Source of the DNA: Roseomonas gilardii
Lineage (GTDB): Bacteria > Pseudomonadota > Alphaproteobacteria > Acetobacterales > Acetobacteraceae
Assembly: GCF_001941945.1 (NCBI RefSeq)
Contig: NZ_CP015583.1
Location: 2,064,501 to 2,128,500, forward strand
Length of the DNA stretch: 64,000 bases
Direction: 5' to 3'
In this document: positions 8,922 to 19,763 of the stretch, in pieces
How the letters are laid out: each line of letters starts with the position of its first letter
Position numbering within the stretch: the stretch's first letter is position 1
Notes under the pieces: generated by a model
What the model was told of the DNA's origin: nothing
Seen by the model: the letters and a program-made list of their open reading frames with translations, nothing else
Databases searched by the model: none
Position numbers and translations under genes: made by a program

Positions 8922-9063
8922 GTCGAGGCCGGCACCCCACGCTATGATCGGACAGATTGACGCCATTTCGACGAATACACGCAGCACAATCTATCCGTTG
9001 CAAGCGTGCCATGAAACCCCGCCACTGTACCGCCATTTCCTGTCAAGGAAACTCTAATTTTGA

Positions 9064-9091
9064 GACATCGCCCTCAATCCCGGGCGATGTC
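9064..9091 (-). terminator. Rho-independent-like terminator of nrdAB
   Basis: Perfect 10-bp arms (GACATCGCCC and GGGCGATGTC) flank an 8-base loop, 20 bases after the nrdB stop in the direction of nrd transcription. They are followed on that strand by an A/T-rich stretch (TCAAAATTAG). Confidence 0.6.
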
Positions 9092-9110
9092 CCATCAATT
9101 TCAGCCGATT

Positions 9111-10181
9111 TCACTCAGCGACGGGGCCGTTCCGGGAAGGAGGCATCTTGGCCTCCCCGGTGGACGTATTGAAGACGCTATCCTCGAAGGCTTCTTCCCA
9201 ACTTCCGGTTGTAGAAGCCTTGGAATACTCCGTGGCGCGGTTCTCGAAGAAATTCGTGTGCTCGATGGCGTTCAGCATCTCGTCGAGCCAGGGCAGCGGG
9301 TTGCGCTCGATCCGGTAGACCGGCTCCAGGCCGAGTTGCTGCAGGCGGCGGTCGGCGATGAAGCGGATGTACTGCTTCACCTCCGGCGCGGTCAGCCCCT
9401 GCACGTCGCCCAGTTCGAAGGCGAGGTCGATGAAGGCGTCCTCGTGCTCGACGATCGTCTCGCAGACCTCGGTGATGTCGCGGCGGAGCTCCGCCGTCCA
9501 GATCTCCGGATTCTCCTGCACGAAGGTGTGGAAGAGCTTGATCACGGAAAGGCAGTGCAGCGTCTCGTCGCGCACCGACCAGGTGACGATCTGGCCCATC
9601 CCCTTCATCTTGTTGAAGCGGGGGAAGTTCAGCAGGATCGCGAAGGAGGCGAAGAGCTGGAGCCCCTCGGTGAAGGCGCCGAAGGCAGCGAGCGTCTTGG
9701 CGATCTCGGTCTTCGAATCGACCGAGAAGCTCTGCATGTAGTCGTACTTGTCCTTCATCTCCTTGTATTTGAGGAAGGCCTGGTACTCGGTCTCCGGCAT
9801 GCCGATCGTGTCGAGGAGATGGCTGTAGGCCGCGATATGCACCGTCTCGATGTTCGAGAAGGCCGACAGCATCATGAGCACTTCCGTCGGCTTGAACACC
9901 TGGGCGTAGTGCTTCATGTAGCAGTTGTTCACCTCCACGTCCGACTGCGTGAAGAAGCGGAAGATCTGCGTCACGAGGTTGCGCTCCACCTCGGTCAGGT
10001 TCTTCTGCCAGTCCTTCACGTCATCGGCCATCGGAACCTCTTCCGGCAGCCAGTGGACGCGCTGCTGCGTCAGCCAGGCGTCATAGGCCCAGGGATAGCG
10101 GAAGGGCTTGTAGACCGGGTTGGCGGTCAGCAGGTCGAAATGCGTCGGCATCTCGTCGGTGGGGTTGTGGCCGTCGGGCAT
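9111..10181 (-). CDS. nrdB: Class Ia ribonucleotide reductase, beta subunit
   Basis: A 356-residue R2 subunit that holds the diiron-tyrosyl radical cofactor for deoxynucleotide synthesis. The iron ligands and radical Tyr are visible in FSNIETVHIAAYSHLLDTIG (Glu, His, Tyr) and DETLHCLSVIKLFHTF (Glu, His). The start at 10181 is chosen because upstream residues up to 10277 look non-coding and the family begins close to the DLLTANPVYKPFRYPWAYDAW segment. The gene lies 151 bases downstream of nrdA and is followed by a strong hairpin. No ATP-cone is fused to this subunit. Confidence 0.93.
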   Translation of the reverse strand: MPDGHNPTDEMPTHFDLLTANPVYKPFRYPWAYDAWLTQQRVHWLPEEVPMADDVKDWQKNLTEVERNLVTQIFRFFTQSDVEVNNCYMKHYAQVFKPTEVLMMLSAFSNIETVHIAAYSHLLDTIGMPETEYQAFLKYKEMKDKYDYMQSFSVDSKTEIAKTLAAFGAFTEGLQLFASFAILLNFPRFNKMKGMGQIVTWSVRDETLHCLSVIKLFHTFVQENPEIWTAELRRDITEVCETIVEHEDAFIDLAFELGDVQGLTAPEVKQYIRFIADRRLQQLGLEPVYRIERNPLPWLDEMLNAIEHTNFFENRATEYSKASTTGSWEEAFEDSVFNTSTGEAKMPPSRNGPVAE

Positions 10182-10332
10182 GGGGCGTCTCGCTGCGTTT
10201 CGGTCTGTCTCGTTGGCGGCGCGAGGAAAGGGGCGGCGCACCTCCTCCATGCCGGGGACCCGCCCCGGCGCCCTCACGCCCGCCGATATCCCGGGCGGCC
10301 AGGCATTCCCGCCGCGCCGGACCTGGCCGTGC

Positions 10333-12198
10333 CTATTGGCAGGCCAGGCATTCCTCGTAGTCGGTGTTGCCGCCCGCCAGCCGCGCCGCCACCAGCGGCA
10401 GCGGGATCTGCGGGTCGTTCGCCACGGCGGCCGCCCCCGGCGAAGGCTGCGGGGCCACCTTCTCGCTGATCGTATCGGCGCGCTGGATGGAGAGCGAGCG
10501 GCAGTAGTAGAGCGACTTCATCCCCTTCTTCCAGGCCTGGAAGTGGATCTGGTGCAGGTCGCGCTTGTGCACGTTGGCCGGCAGGAAGAGGTTCACCGAC
10601 TGCGCCTGGCAGATGAAGGGCGTGCGGTCGGCGGCGTGCTCGACCACCCAGCGCTGGTCCAGCTCGAAGGCGGTCTTGAACACCGCCTTCTCCTGCTCGT
10701 CCAGGAAGTCCAGGTGCTGCACCGAACCCTTGCTGACGGTGATGCTCGTCCAGGTGTCATCGTCGTCGCGGCCGTGCTTCGCCAGCACCTTCTTCAGATG
10801 CGGGTTGCGCACGATGAAGGAGCCGGAGAGCGTCTTGTGGTTGTACACATTGGCCGCGATCGGCTCGATGCCAGCCGAGGCGCCGCCGCAGATGACGCTG
10901 ATCGAGGCGGTGGGCGCGATCGCCATCTTGTTCGAGAAGCGCTCGTTGAACCCGTATTCCGCCGCGTCCGGGCAAGGGCCGCGCTCATTGGCGAGCCTGA
11001 CGCTGGCGGCATCGGCCTGCGCACGGATATGCTTGAACATCCGCTTGTTCCAGACCTTCGCCACCACGCTCTCGAAGGGCACGTTCTGCGCCTGGAGAAA
11101 GGAGTGGAAGCCCATGACGCCGAGGCCCACCGAACGCTCCCGCATGGCGCTGTAGCGTGCGCGGGCCATGCTGTCGGGCGCGGTGTCGATGAAGCTCTGC
11201 AGCACGTTGTCGAGGAAGCGCATCACGTCCTCGATGAAGGTCGGATGGTCCTTCCACTCGAACCAGGACTCGAAGTTCAGCGAGCTCAGGCAGCACACCG
11301 CCGTGCGCTGCTGCCCGTGCTGGTCACGCCCCGTGGGCAGGGTGATCTCGGAGCAGAGGTTGGAGGTCTTCACCTCCAGCCCGGCCAGCTTGTGGTATTC
11401 CGGGCGCGCGTTGTTCACCGCGTCGCTGTAGATGATGTAGGGCTCGCCCTGCTCGATCCGCGCCAGCAGGATGCGGATCCAGAGGCCGCGCGCCGAGATC
11501 TTGCGGATGACCGCACCGTCCTTGGGGCTGGTCAGCGCCCATTCCTCGTCGGCCTCCACCGCACGCATGAAGGCGTCGGGGATCAGGATGCCGTGGTGGA
11601 GGTTCAGCGCCTTGCGGTTCGGGTCGCCGCCGGTGGGACGGCGGATGTCGATGAACTCCTCGATCTCGGGATGCGAGACCGGCAGATACACGGCGGCCGA
11701 GCCGCGGCGCAGCGAGCCCTGGGAGATCGCCAGGGTCAGGCTGTCCATCACGCGGATGAAGGGCACGATGCCGGAGGTCTTGCCGTTCTGGCCGACCTTC
11801 TCGCCGATCGAGCGCAGGTTGCCCCAGTAGGAGCCGATGCCGCCGCCCTTGGAGGCGAGCCAGACATTCTCGTTCCACAGGCCCAGGATGCCGTCGAGGC
11901 TGTCATCCGCCTCGTTCAGGAAGCAGGAGATGGGCAGGCCGCGCGTCGTGCCGCCATTGGACAGCACCGGCGTCGCCGGCATGAACCAGAGCTTCGAGAT
12001 GTAGTCGTAGATCCGCTGCGCATGCGCGGCGTCATCGCCATAGGCCGAGGCGACACGGGCGAAGAGGTCCTGGTAGGATTCGCCGGGCAGCAGGTAGCGG
12101 TCGTCGAGCGTCGCCTTGCCGAAATCGGTGAGCAGCGCGTCGCGGCTCCGGTCGATGGTGACCTGGCCATGCCCCTCAAGCTGAACGGCGTCGAACAT
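10333..12198 (-). CDS. nrdA: Class Ia ribonucleotide reductase, alpha subunit lacking an ATP-cone
   Basis: A 621-residue catalytic subunit that reduces ribonucleoside diphosphates. The active-site Cys regions NLCSEITLP and VCCLSSLNFE and the C-terminal redox pair ECLACQ are present. The N-terminus (FDAVQLEGHGQVTIDRSRDA...) goes almost directly into the catalytic domain, so the roughly 90-residue ATP-cone that gives dATP feedback in E. coli NrdA is missing. AAGGAGAGGACC right before the ATG at 12198 is a strong ribosome site. NrdR-like boxes lie just upstream. It is co-oriented with nrdB and presumably forms one operon with it. Confidence 0.93.
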   Translation of the reverse strand: MFDAVQLEGHGQVTIDRSRDALLTDFGKATLDDRYLLPGESYQDLFARVASAYGDDAAHAQRIYDYISKLWFMPATPVLSNGGTTRGLPISCFLNEADDSLDGILGLWNENVWLASKGGGIGSYWGNLRSIGEKVGQNGKTSGIVPFIRVMDSLTLAISQGSLRRGSAAVYLPVSHPEIEEFIDIRRPTGGDPNRKALNLHHGILIPDAFMRAVEADEEWALTSPKDGAVIRKISARGLWIRILLARIEQGEPYIIYSDAVNNARPEYHKLAGLEVKTSNLCSEITLPTGRDQHGQQRTAVCCLSSLNFESWFEWKDHPTFIEDVMRFLDNVLQSFIDTAPDSMARARYSAMRERSVGLGVMGFHSFLQAQNVPFESVVAKVWNKRMFKHIRAQADAASVRLANERGPCPDAAEYGFNERFSNKMAIAPTASISVICGGASAGIEPIAANVYNHKTLSGSFIVRNPHLKKVLAKHGRDDDDTWTSITVSKGSVQHLDFLDEQEKAVFKTAFELDQRWVVEHAADRTPFICQAQSVNLFLPANVHKRDLHQIHFQAWKKGMKSLYYCRSLSIQRADTISEKVAPQPSPGAAAVANDPQIPLPLVAARLAGGNTDYEECLACQ

Positions 12199-12225
12199 GG
12201 CGGTCCTCTCCTTAGGCGGGTCCGG

Positions 12226-12303
12226 TGATGCGATATGGTGTTCTGGAGTCTGCCGAGGGTCGTCCCCCCGGGCGGACAGGCTTCTTAACACCACATCTGG
12301 TGT
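12226..12303 (-). promoter_or_regulatory. Pair of NrdR-box-like sites upstream of nrdA
   Basis: A 16-bp palindromic box ACACCACATCTGGTGT lies at 12288-12303. A half-conserved second box ending in ATATGGTGT lies at 12226-12241, right before the nrdA ribosome site. Both resemble the NrdR consensus ACACWATATNTWGTGT. Their centres are 62 bases apart, about six helical turns and twice the usual 31-32. Repression by NrdR is inferred. Confidence 0.5.
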
Positions 12304-12518
12304 CCGGCCAATCGAAGACGCCTAGGCCTTGTAGGGGAAACCAAATTCCCGTGCGGTCCCCGCGACTCGCTGAAACTCCTGGGGAAATGCCGGCGGGCGG
12401 ATTGTGCCGACAGGTCGTGTCCGATTCGGGGCGCGGCTCTTGCCCCCGTTATTCACACTATCCACAGGCGAGGGCGGCGCCGGGACGCGGGACGGACCCG
12501 CACCCCGGCCACCATGGC
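12304..12518. other. Non-coding stretch between the nrdA regulatory region and aapJ
   Basis: No gene is recognisable here. The part nearest 12304 probably contains the nrdA -35 region; the part nearest 12518 is the 3' side of the aapJ gene. No clear terminator is seen. Confidence 0.4.
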
Positions 12519-13550
12519 TCAGCGCATCGGCGGCGGGTACTGGAGGCCGCCCTTGTTCCAAAGGTTGTTCAGGCCGCGCTGCACGCCCATCGGGGTGATG
12601 TTGCGGTCCCAGACCTCGGCGTAGTTGCCCACCTGCTTGACGACCTGCACCGCCCAGTCCGCCGGCACGCCGAGCATCTTGCCGAGGTCGCCGCTCCTGC
12701 CCATGAAGCGCTGGATCTCGGGGTTGTTGTTGTCTACGAAGCTTTCGACGTTCCTGGAGGTCATGCCCAGCTCCTCGGCGGTGAGCTGCGCGAAATGCGT
12801 CCACTTCACGATGTCGAAGAACTTCCAGTCGCCCTTGCGCACCATGGAGCCCAGCGGCTCCTTGGAGATGATTTCCGGCAGGATGGTGTACTGGCCGGCA
12901 TTCGCCCCTTGGCTGAAGCGGAAGGAGGCGAGCGAGGAGGCGTCGGTGGTGAAGGCGTCGCAGCGGCCGCTGATGAAGGCGTTGCGGATCTCCTCGATGC
13001 TCTCGATCACCACCGGGGTGAACTTCATGCCGTTCGAGCGGAAATAGTCGGTGAGGTTCAGCTCGGTGGTCGAGCCTGGCTGCACGCAGACCGAGGCGCC
13101 GTCCAGCTCCTTCACCGACTTCACGCCGGAGGCCGTCTTCACGGCGAAGCCGGTGCCGTCATAGAAGTTCACCGCGGCGAATTCGAGGCCCAGCGCCGCC
13201 TCGCGCCCCAGCGTCCAGGTGGTGGAGCGCACCAGCATGTCCACCTCGCCCGACTGGAGCGCGGTGAAGCGGTTGGTGGCGGTGGTGTTGACGAAGCGCA
13301 CCTTGTCGGCATTGCCCAGGATGGCGGTGGCGACGGCGCGGCAGGTGTCGGAATCGATGCCCTTCATCACGCCCTGGCTGTCGGGCAGGCTGAAGCCGAC
13401 ATTGTTGCCGGCGACGCCGCAGAGCAGGTAGCCGCGCTCCTTGATCGCGCCCATCGTATCGGCGGCTGGCTGGGCGGAGGCCTGCTGCGCGGCCGGAAAT
13501 GCGGAGATGGCGACGGCCAGGGCGGCCGCCGCGACGCTCGTCATGCGCAT
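12519..13550 (-). CDS. aapJ: General L-amino acid ABC transporter, periplasmic binding protein
   Basis: A 343-residue solute-binding protein with a Sec signal peptide ([21 protein letters not shown]...ASA). The mature protein has the type 3 family signature (GVMKGIDSDTCRAVATAILG) and the AapJ/BztA features RSTTWTLGREAALGLEF and SVCVQPGSTTELNLTDYF. It would deliver a broad range of L-amino acids to an inner-membrane ABC permease. No permease or ATPase genes (aapQMP) are next to it, so it is an orphan copy or its partners lie elsewhere. It is separated from guaA by a hairpin. Confidence 0.88.
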   Translation of the reverse strand: MRMTSVAAAALAVAISAFPAAQQASAQPAADTMGAIKERGYLLCGVAGNNVGFSLPDSQGVMKGIDSDTCRAVATAILGNADKVRFVNTTATNRFTALQSGEVDMLVRSTTWTLGREAALGLEFAAVNFYDGTGFAVKTASGVKSVKELDGASVCVQPGSTTELNLTDYFRSNGMKFTPVVIESIEEIRNAFISGRCDAFTTDASSLASFRFSQGANAGQYTILPEIISKEPLGSMVRKGDWKFFDIVKWTHFAQLTAEELGMTSRNVESFVDNNNPEIQRFMGRSGDLGKMLGVPADWAVQVVKQVGNYAEVWDRNITPMGVQRGLNNLWNKGGLQYPPPMR

Positions 13551-13570
13551 CGTGTCTTACCCTTCCCAGG

Positions 13571-13592
13571 GGCCTCCGTCCCGTCGGAGGCC
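13571..13592 (-). terminator. Hairpin downstream of guaA
   Basis: GGCCTCCG and CGGAGGCC form a perfect 8-bp stem with a 6-base loop, 48 bases after the guaA stop and just upstream of aapJ. No T-tract is present. Confidence 0.4.
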
Positions 13593-13639
13593 GGTGGGTC
13601 GAGCGTCGCCGTGCTACCGCCCGGCAAACAAGCGCCGGT

Positions 13640-15253
13640 TTACTCCCATTCGATGGTTCCGGGCGGCTTGCTGGTCACGTCGTAGGCAACCCGGTTGATC
13701 CCGCGCACCTCGTTGACGATCCGGTTGGCAACCCGGCTCAGGAAGGCGATTTCGAAGGGATAGACATCCGCCGTCATGCCGTCCGTGCTGGTGACGGCAC
13801 GCAGGGCGCAGGCCTGGTCGTAGGTGCGGCCGTCGCCCATCACGCCCACGGTGCGGACGGGCAGCAGCACGGCGAAGGCCTGCCAGATCGCGTCGTAGAG
13901 GCCGGCGTTGCGGATCTCCTCCAGGAAGACCAGGTCCGCCTGCTGCAGGATCTGCACCTTCTCCCGCGTCACCTCGCCAGGGATGCGGATGGCCAGGCCG
14001 GGCCCCGGGAAGGGGTGACGGCCGACGATGACCTCCGGCATGCCCAGCTCGCGGCCCAGGGCGCGGACCTCGTCCTTGAACAGTTCGCGCAGCGGCTCGA
14101 CGAGCTTCATGCGCATGTTCTCGGGCAGGCCGCCGACATTGTGGTGCGACTTGATGGTGACGGAGGGGCCGCCGGTGGCGGAGACGCTCTCGATCACATC
14201 CGGATAGAGCGTGCCCTGGGCCAGGAAATCGGCACCGCCGATCTTCGCCTGCTCCTCCTCGAACACCTCGATGAACAGCCGGCCGATGGTCTTGCGCTTC
14301 ACCTCCGGGTCGGTGACGCCCTTCAGCGCGCCGAGGAACAGCTCGGAGGCGTCGCGGTGCACCAGCTTGATGTTGAAGCGATCGCGGAAGGTGGCCAGCA
14401 CCTGCTCCGTCTCGCCCGCGCGCATTAGCCCGTGATCGACATAGATGCAGGTGAGCTGGTCGCCGATCGCCTCATGGATCAGCACCGCCGCCACCGAGGA
14501 ATCGACGCCGCCGGACAGGCCGCAGATCACCTTGCCGGTGCCGACCTGGGCGCGGATGCGGGCGATCTCCTCGGCGCGGAAGGCACCCATGGTCCAGTCG
14601 CCATGGCAGCCGCAGACCGTGTGCGTGAAGTTCCGCAGCAGCGCCGCGCCGTGCGGGGTGTGCACCACCTCCGGATGGAACTGCACGCCGTAATAGTGGC
14701 GGCTGTCATCGGCGATGATGGCGAGCGGCGCGCCCTCGCTGACGGCGACGGGGCGGAAGCCTTCCGGCAGGCGCGTCACGCGGTCGCCATGGCTCATCCA
14801 GACCTGCTCGCGCGCGCCCTTCTCCCAGACGCCCTGGGTCAGGGCACAGGCATCGGTGATCTCGACGAAGGCGCGGCCGAACTCGCGGTGATGGCCACTC
14901 TCCACCAGCCCGCCGAGCTGGGCGCACATGGTCTGCTGGCCGTAGCAGATGCCCAGCACCGGCAGGCCCAGCTCGAAGACCGCCTTCGGCGCGCGGGGGC
15001 TCTCGCCCTCGGTCACGCTGGCGGGGCCGCCGGACAGGATAATGCCGCGCGGCTGGAAGTCGCGGATGCGGTCGTCGCTGGCGGTGAAGGGCCAGATCTC
15101 GCAGTACACCCCGCTTTCGCGCAGGCGGCGCGCGATGAGCTGCGTCACCTGGCTGCCGAAATCGAGGATCAGGATGCGGTCATGTCCGCCAGCAGCCTCT
15201 TGCGCCGAGGCGGGAGCGGGGGTGACGGGAGTCGTCGCGATGGGGTCGGCCAT
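13640..15253 (-). CDS. guaA: GMP synthase (glutamine-hydrolysing)
   Basis: A 537-residue enzyme that converts XMP, glutamine and ATP to GMP. The N-terminal class I glutamine amidotransferase domain has the nucleophile in [10 protein letters not shown] and the His/Glu pair in [10 protein letters not shown]. The ATP-pyrophosphatase domain has the P-loop SGGVDSS, and the C-terminal dimerisation domain ends [20 protein letters not shown], as expected. The start at 15253 (MADPIATT) leaves a Pro/Ala-rich 25-residue tail before [14 protein letters not shown]; a later start is possible. It lies downstream of the GNAT/rsmB/guaB group on the same strand. Confidence 0.95.
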   Translation of the reverse strand: MADPIATTPVTPAPASAQEAAGGHDRILILDFGSQVTQLIARRLRESGVYCEIWPFTASDDRIRDFQPRGIILSGGPASVTEGESPRAPKAVFELGLPVLGICYGQQTMCAQLGGLVESGHHREFGRAFVEITDACALTQGVWEKGAREQVWMSHGDRVTRLPEGFRPVAVSEGAPLAIIADDSRHYYGVQFHPEVVHTPHGAALLRNFTHTVCGCHGDWTMGAFRAEEIARIRAQVGTGKVICGLSGGVDSSVAAVLIHEAIGDQLTCIYVDHGLMRAGETEQVLATFRDRFNIKLVHRDASELFLGALKGVTDPEVKRKTIGRLFIEVFEEEQAKIGGADFLAQGTLYPDVIESVSATGGPSVTIKSHHNVGGLPENMRMKLVEPLRELFKDEVRALGRELGMPEVIVGRHPFPGPGLAIRIPGEVTREKVQILQQADLVFLEEIRNAGLYDAIWQAFAVLLPVRTVGVMGDGRTYDQACALRAVTSTDGMTADVYPFEIAFLSRVANRIVNEVRGINRVAYDVTSKPPGTIEWE

Positions 15254-15309
15254 GGCGGCGCGAAGCACGGCGGGAGGGCTGGCGTCAACCACTTCCTGCG
15301 CGGGGCAGG

Positions 15310-15873
15310 TCAGCCCCGGGAGGAAACGGCCGTGGCGTCGAGCAGGGTCTCGATCGGGTCCCAGGCGATGGCGGTCTGTTGCACCGCCCGGCCGCCGACC
15401 TGGATGACCTCGTGGGCCACCGGCCGCCCGCCCAGATGGCGGTAGAAGAAGCGGGCATGATTGTCGGACAGCACCCAGAGCATGGCGGAGGCGCATCCGA
15501 TGGCCGCCAGATGCGCGGCCGAGGCGCGCAACAGCCGGCGGCCGATCCCCTGGTCCCGGTAGTCGCTGAGGACATAGAGGGTGGCGACCTCGCCTTCCCC
15601 CCATCGGGTGCCCATCCCGGCGCGCCGCGCCGGGCCGGCGGAGGCGAAGCCGACCACGCGCCGGCCCGGCTCCGGCGTCTCGGCGACGAAAAGCGCCTCG
15701 CCCTCCCGGCGGGAGATCAGCCCGTGGCCATAGCCTGCGCCGATCCTCTGCGGCGAGAGGTTGGCAAGAAAGTCGTCCGGCAGCAGACCGGCATAGGAAT
15801 CCCGCCAGGCGGCGACATGCACGGCCCCGATGGCGAAGGCATCCTGCGGCCGGGCGCGGCGGATGGCAGTCAC
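15310..15873 (-). CDS. GNAT-family N-acetyltransferase
   Basis: A 187-residue GNAT protein. The acetyl-CoA binding motif A is [22 protein letters not shown], and motif B contains [21 protein letters not shown]. Substrate is unknown; the family ranges from amino acid and antibiotic acetylation to protein acetylation. It overlaps the start of the rsmB-like gene's 3' end by 4 bases, so the two are co-translated. Confidence 0.85.
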   Translation of the reverse strand: MTAIRRARPQDAFAIGAVHVAAWRDSYAGLLPDDFLANLSPQRIGAGYGHGLISRREGEALFVAETPEPGRRVVGFASAGPARRAGMGTRWGEGEVATLYVLSDYRDQGIGRRLLRASAAHLAAIGCASAMLWVLSDNHARFFYRHLGGRPVAHEVIQVGGRAVQQTAIAWDPIETLLDATAVSSRG

Positions 15874-17219
15874 GATGTCCCGGCCTCCCGCCGCTCCAGC
15901 ACGGCGCAGAAGAAGCCGTCCGTTTCCTGCCGGTGCGGCGCCAGGGCCAGGAAGTCCTCCCCAGCACCCAGGCTGTCACCGGGGCTGGCCGGAGCCGCCT
16001 CCCCTTCCCACCCGGCGAAGCCCTGCGCCCAGGCCTCCGCCAGCGTCACCGTCCGGAACTCCGGATGGTTGCTCAGAAACTCCCGCACCTGCACCTCATC
16101 CTCCCCGGGCAGGACCGAGCAGGTAGCGTAGACCAGCTTTCCCCCGGGACGCACCAGGGAAGCCGCGCGGCGCAATATCTCGCCCTGTTTCACCTGGAGC
16201 TCCGCCAGGTCGCCCGCGCCGGTACGCAGCCGGGCATCGGGATTGCGCCGCCAGGTGCCGGTGCCGGTGCAGGGGGCATCCACCAGCACGCGGTCGAACT
16301 GGCCGGCCCGGCGCTTGGCCCAGCGGTCGCCCGGCACCAGCAGGTGCGTCTCGGCATTGTCCACCCCGGCCCGGCGCAGGCGCTGGGTGGCGCCGGAGAG
16401 TCGCGGCACGGACACGTCGCAGGCCACGATCCGCCCGCGATTGCCCATGGCGGCCGCCATGGCCAGGGTCTTGCCCGCCGCCCCGGCGCAGTAGTCAGCG
16501 ACCCGCATGCCGGGCCGCGCATCGGCCAGCAGGGCGATGAGCTGCGAACCCTCGTCCTGGATCTCCACCATTCCTTCCCGGAAGGCACGGGTGGCCAGGA
16601 TCGGCTGGCGTTCCGCCAGCCGCAGGCCCCAGGGGGACAGGGCCGTGGGCTGCGCCGCGATGCCCTCCGCGGCCAGCGTGGCGATCGCCGCCTCGCGCGT
16701 GGCCTTCAGCAGGTTCACCCGCAGGTCCAGCGGCGCGGCGCCGGTCATGGCCTTCGCCGCCTCGGGCAGTTCCGCGCCGAAACGCTCGCGAAAGCCCGGC
16801 AGGGCCCAGCCGGGGATGTTCAGCCGGATATCCTCGGGCATCTCCGGCCGCAGGAGCGGCGGCCGCAGGGCGGAGAGAATACGGCGCTCGGCCGGCTCCA
16901 GGGGAGCCTCGGCATGGCGCTCGCCATTGAAGGTGGCGAGCACGGACTGGAGGGATTCCTCCGTGGCCATGAGCATATGGGTCGCGACCAGCAGGCGCGG
17001 CGTCGGCTGGCCACCGACGCGTTCCAGGTGCCAGTCGAGGCGCAGCCGTTCCCGAACCACGCCCCAGGCACGCTCCGCCACCGCGCGGCGGTCGCCGCCC
17101 CCGATATAGCGGCGCGCCCGGAAGAACTCGTTGGACACCGCATCCGCCGGGCGGCGAGGCTGGGCCTCCAGCTGCTCCAGCAGGGCGACGGCGGCGGCGA
17201 TACGGGCGGCGGGGGTCAT
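15870..17219 (-). CDS. rsmB: RsmB-type rRNA (cytosine-C5) methyltransferase
   Basis: A 449-residue Nop2/Sun-family RNA m5C methyltransferase. An N-terminal NusB-like helical RNA-binding region (residues about 1-140) precedes the SAM domain. The SAM loop is [18 protein letters not shown], and the two catalytic cysteines are in VDAPCTGTG and [11 protein letters not shown]. The likely substrate is C967 of 16S rRNA. The start at 17219 fits the family and is preferred over 17297, whose extension is low-complexity. It lies between guaB and the GNAT gene on the same strand. Confidence 0.85.
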   Translation of the reverse strand: MTPAARIAAAVALLEQLEAQPRRPADAVSNEFFRARRYIGGGDRRAVAERAWGVVRERLRLDWHLERVGGQPTPRLLVATHMLMATEESLQSVLATFNGERHAEAPLEPAERRILSALRPPLLRPEMPEDIRLNIPGWALPGFRERFGAELPEAAKAMTGAAPLDLRVNLLKATREAAIATLAAEGIAAQPTALSPWGLRLAERQPILATRAFREGMVEIQDEGSQLIALLADARPGMRVADYCAGAAGKTLAMAAAMGNRGRIVACDVSVPRLSGATQRLRRAGVDNAETHLLVPGDRWAKRRAGQFDRVLVDAPCTGTGTWRRNPDARLRTGAGDLAELQVKQGEILRRAASLVRPGGKLVYATCSVLPGEDEVQVREFLSNHPEFRTVTLAEAWAQGFAGWEGEAAPASPGDSLGAGEDFLALAPHRQETDGFFCAVLERREAGTS

Positions 17220-17312
17220 CTCAAGAATTCTGCCTGAACGAGCGACGCCCCGGGGAGGCGCCTGGATGGCAGCGCCTCGGCCCGGGGCGGGTTGCATGGA
17301 AAGGGATGGTCC

Positions 17313-17335
17313 CGGCCCGGCTCGTCGCCGGGCCG
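17313..17335 (-). terminator. Hairpin downstream of guaB
   Basis: An 8-bp stem CGGCCCGG/CCGGGCCG with a 7-base loop begins 10 bases after the guaB stop. It may separate guaB from the rsmB unit. Confidence 0.45.
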
Positions 17336-17344
17336 AAGGGGTTT

Positions 17345-19018
<1,674 letters not shown>

Positions 19019-19693
19019 TCAGTCGTTTGAGCCGCGGAACCCCTGCGCCACGACATAGGCCTCGGCGCTGTCCTTGCGGCTGGCCGGGGGCTTGGCATGG
19101 CGCACCTGGGCATAGTCGCGCTTGAGGGCGGCCAGCAGCTCCTTCTCCGTGCCGCCCTGGAAGACCTTCGCCACGAAGCCGCCGCCCGGCGCCAGGACGC
19201 GTCGCGCGAAATCCGCCGCCAGCTCCACCAGCCCCATGATCCGCAGATGGTCGGTCGCGTTGTGCCCGGTGGTGTTGGGCGCCATGTCGGACAGCACCAG
19301 ATCCGCCTGCCCGTCCAGCGCTGCCAGCACCGCATCCTCGCCCGCCTGCTCGGTGAAGTCGCCTTCCAGCAGAATCGCGCCGGGGATGGGATCGATCGGC
19401 AGCAGGTCCAGCCCCACCACCCGGCCGCGATCGCCGATCACCTTCAGCGCGACCTGGGTCCAGCCCCCGGGCGCGGCGCCCAGGTCCACCACGCGCTGCC
19501 CGGGCTTCAGCAGCTTGAAGCGCTCATCCAGTTCCAGCAGCTTGAAGGCGGCGCGGGAGCGCCATCCGGCGGCCTTGGCGGCGCGGACATAGGGGTCGTT
19601 GATCTGGCGTTCCAGCCAGCGCTGGGAAGCGGTCGTCCGGCCCTTGGCGGTGCGCAGGCGCGCGGTGAGGCCGCGATCGGCGGGAGGTTTCAT
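19019..19693 (-). CDS. rlmE: 23S rRNA 2'-O-ribose methyltransferase (FtsJ family)
   Basis: A 224-residue RlmE that methylates U2552 in the 23S A-loop, late in large-subunit assembly. The SAM motif is VVDLGAAPGGWTQVAL, the catalytic K-D-K-E positions are visible in RAAFKL, LSDMAPNTTGHNATDH, VAKVFQGGTE and the C-terminal EAY segment, and SRAAFKLLELDERF is the substrate-binding signature. The start at 19693 gives a short Lys/Arg-rich N-terminus normal for alphaproteobacteria. It follows the ppx gene by 70 bases; ppx-rlmE is a common alphaproteobacterial pair. Confidence 0.93.
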   Translation of the reverse strand: MKPPADRGLTARLRTAKGRTTASQRWLERQINDPYVRAAKAAGWRSRAAFKLLELDERFKLLKPGQRVVDLGAAPGGWTQVALKVIGDRGRVVGLDLLPIDPIPGAILLEGDFTEQAGEDAVLAALDGQADLVLSDMAPNTTGHNATDHLRIMGLVELAADFARRVLAPGGGFVAKVFQGGTEKELLAALKRDYAQVRHAKPPASRKDSAEAYVVAQGFRGSND

Positions 19694-19763
19694 GCCGCCC
19701 TTATAGAGCAGGTCGTCACGGATGGAGCAGGGGCGGCATCGCCCGAAAGCGCGTGCCCCGCGC

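Noticed and set aside
9060-12228. Long plus-strand frames opposite nrdB and nrdA
   Set aside because: Shadows of the real ribonucleotide reductase genes, which carry all catalytic residues on the minus strand.
15254-15979. Upstream extension of the guaA frame
   Set aside because: The open frame continues but overlaps the intact GNAT gene in another frame, and the family N-terminus begins near 15253.
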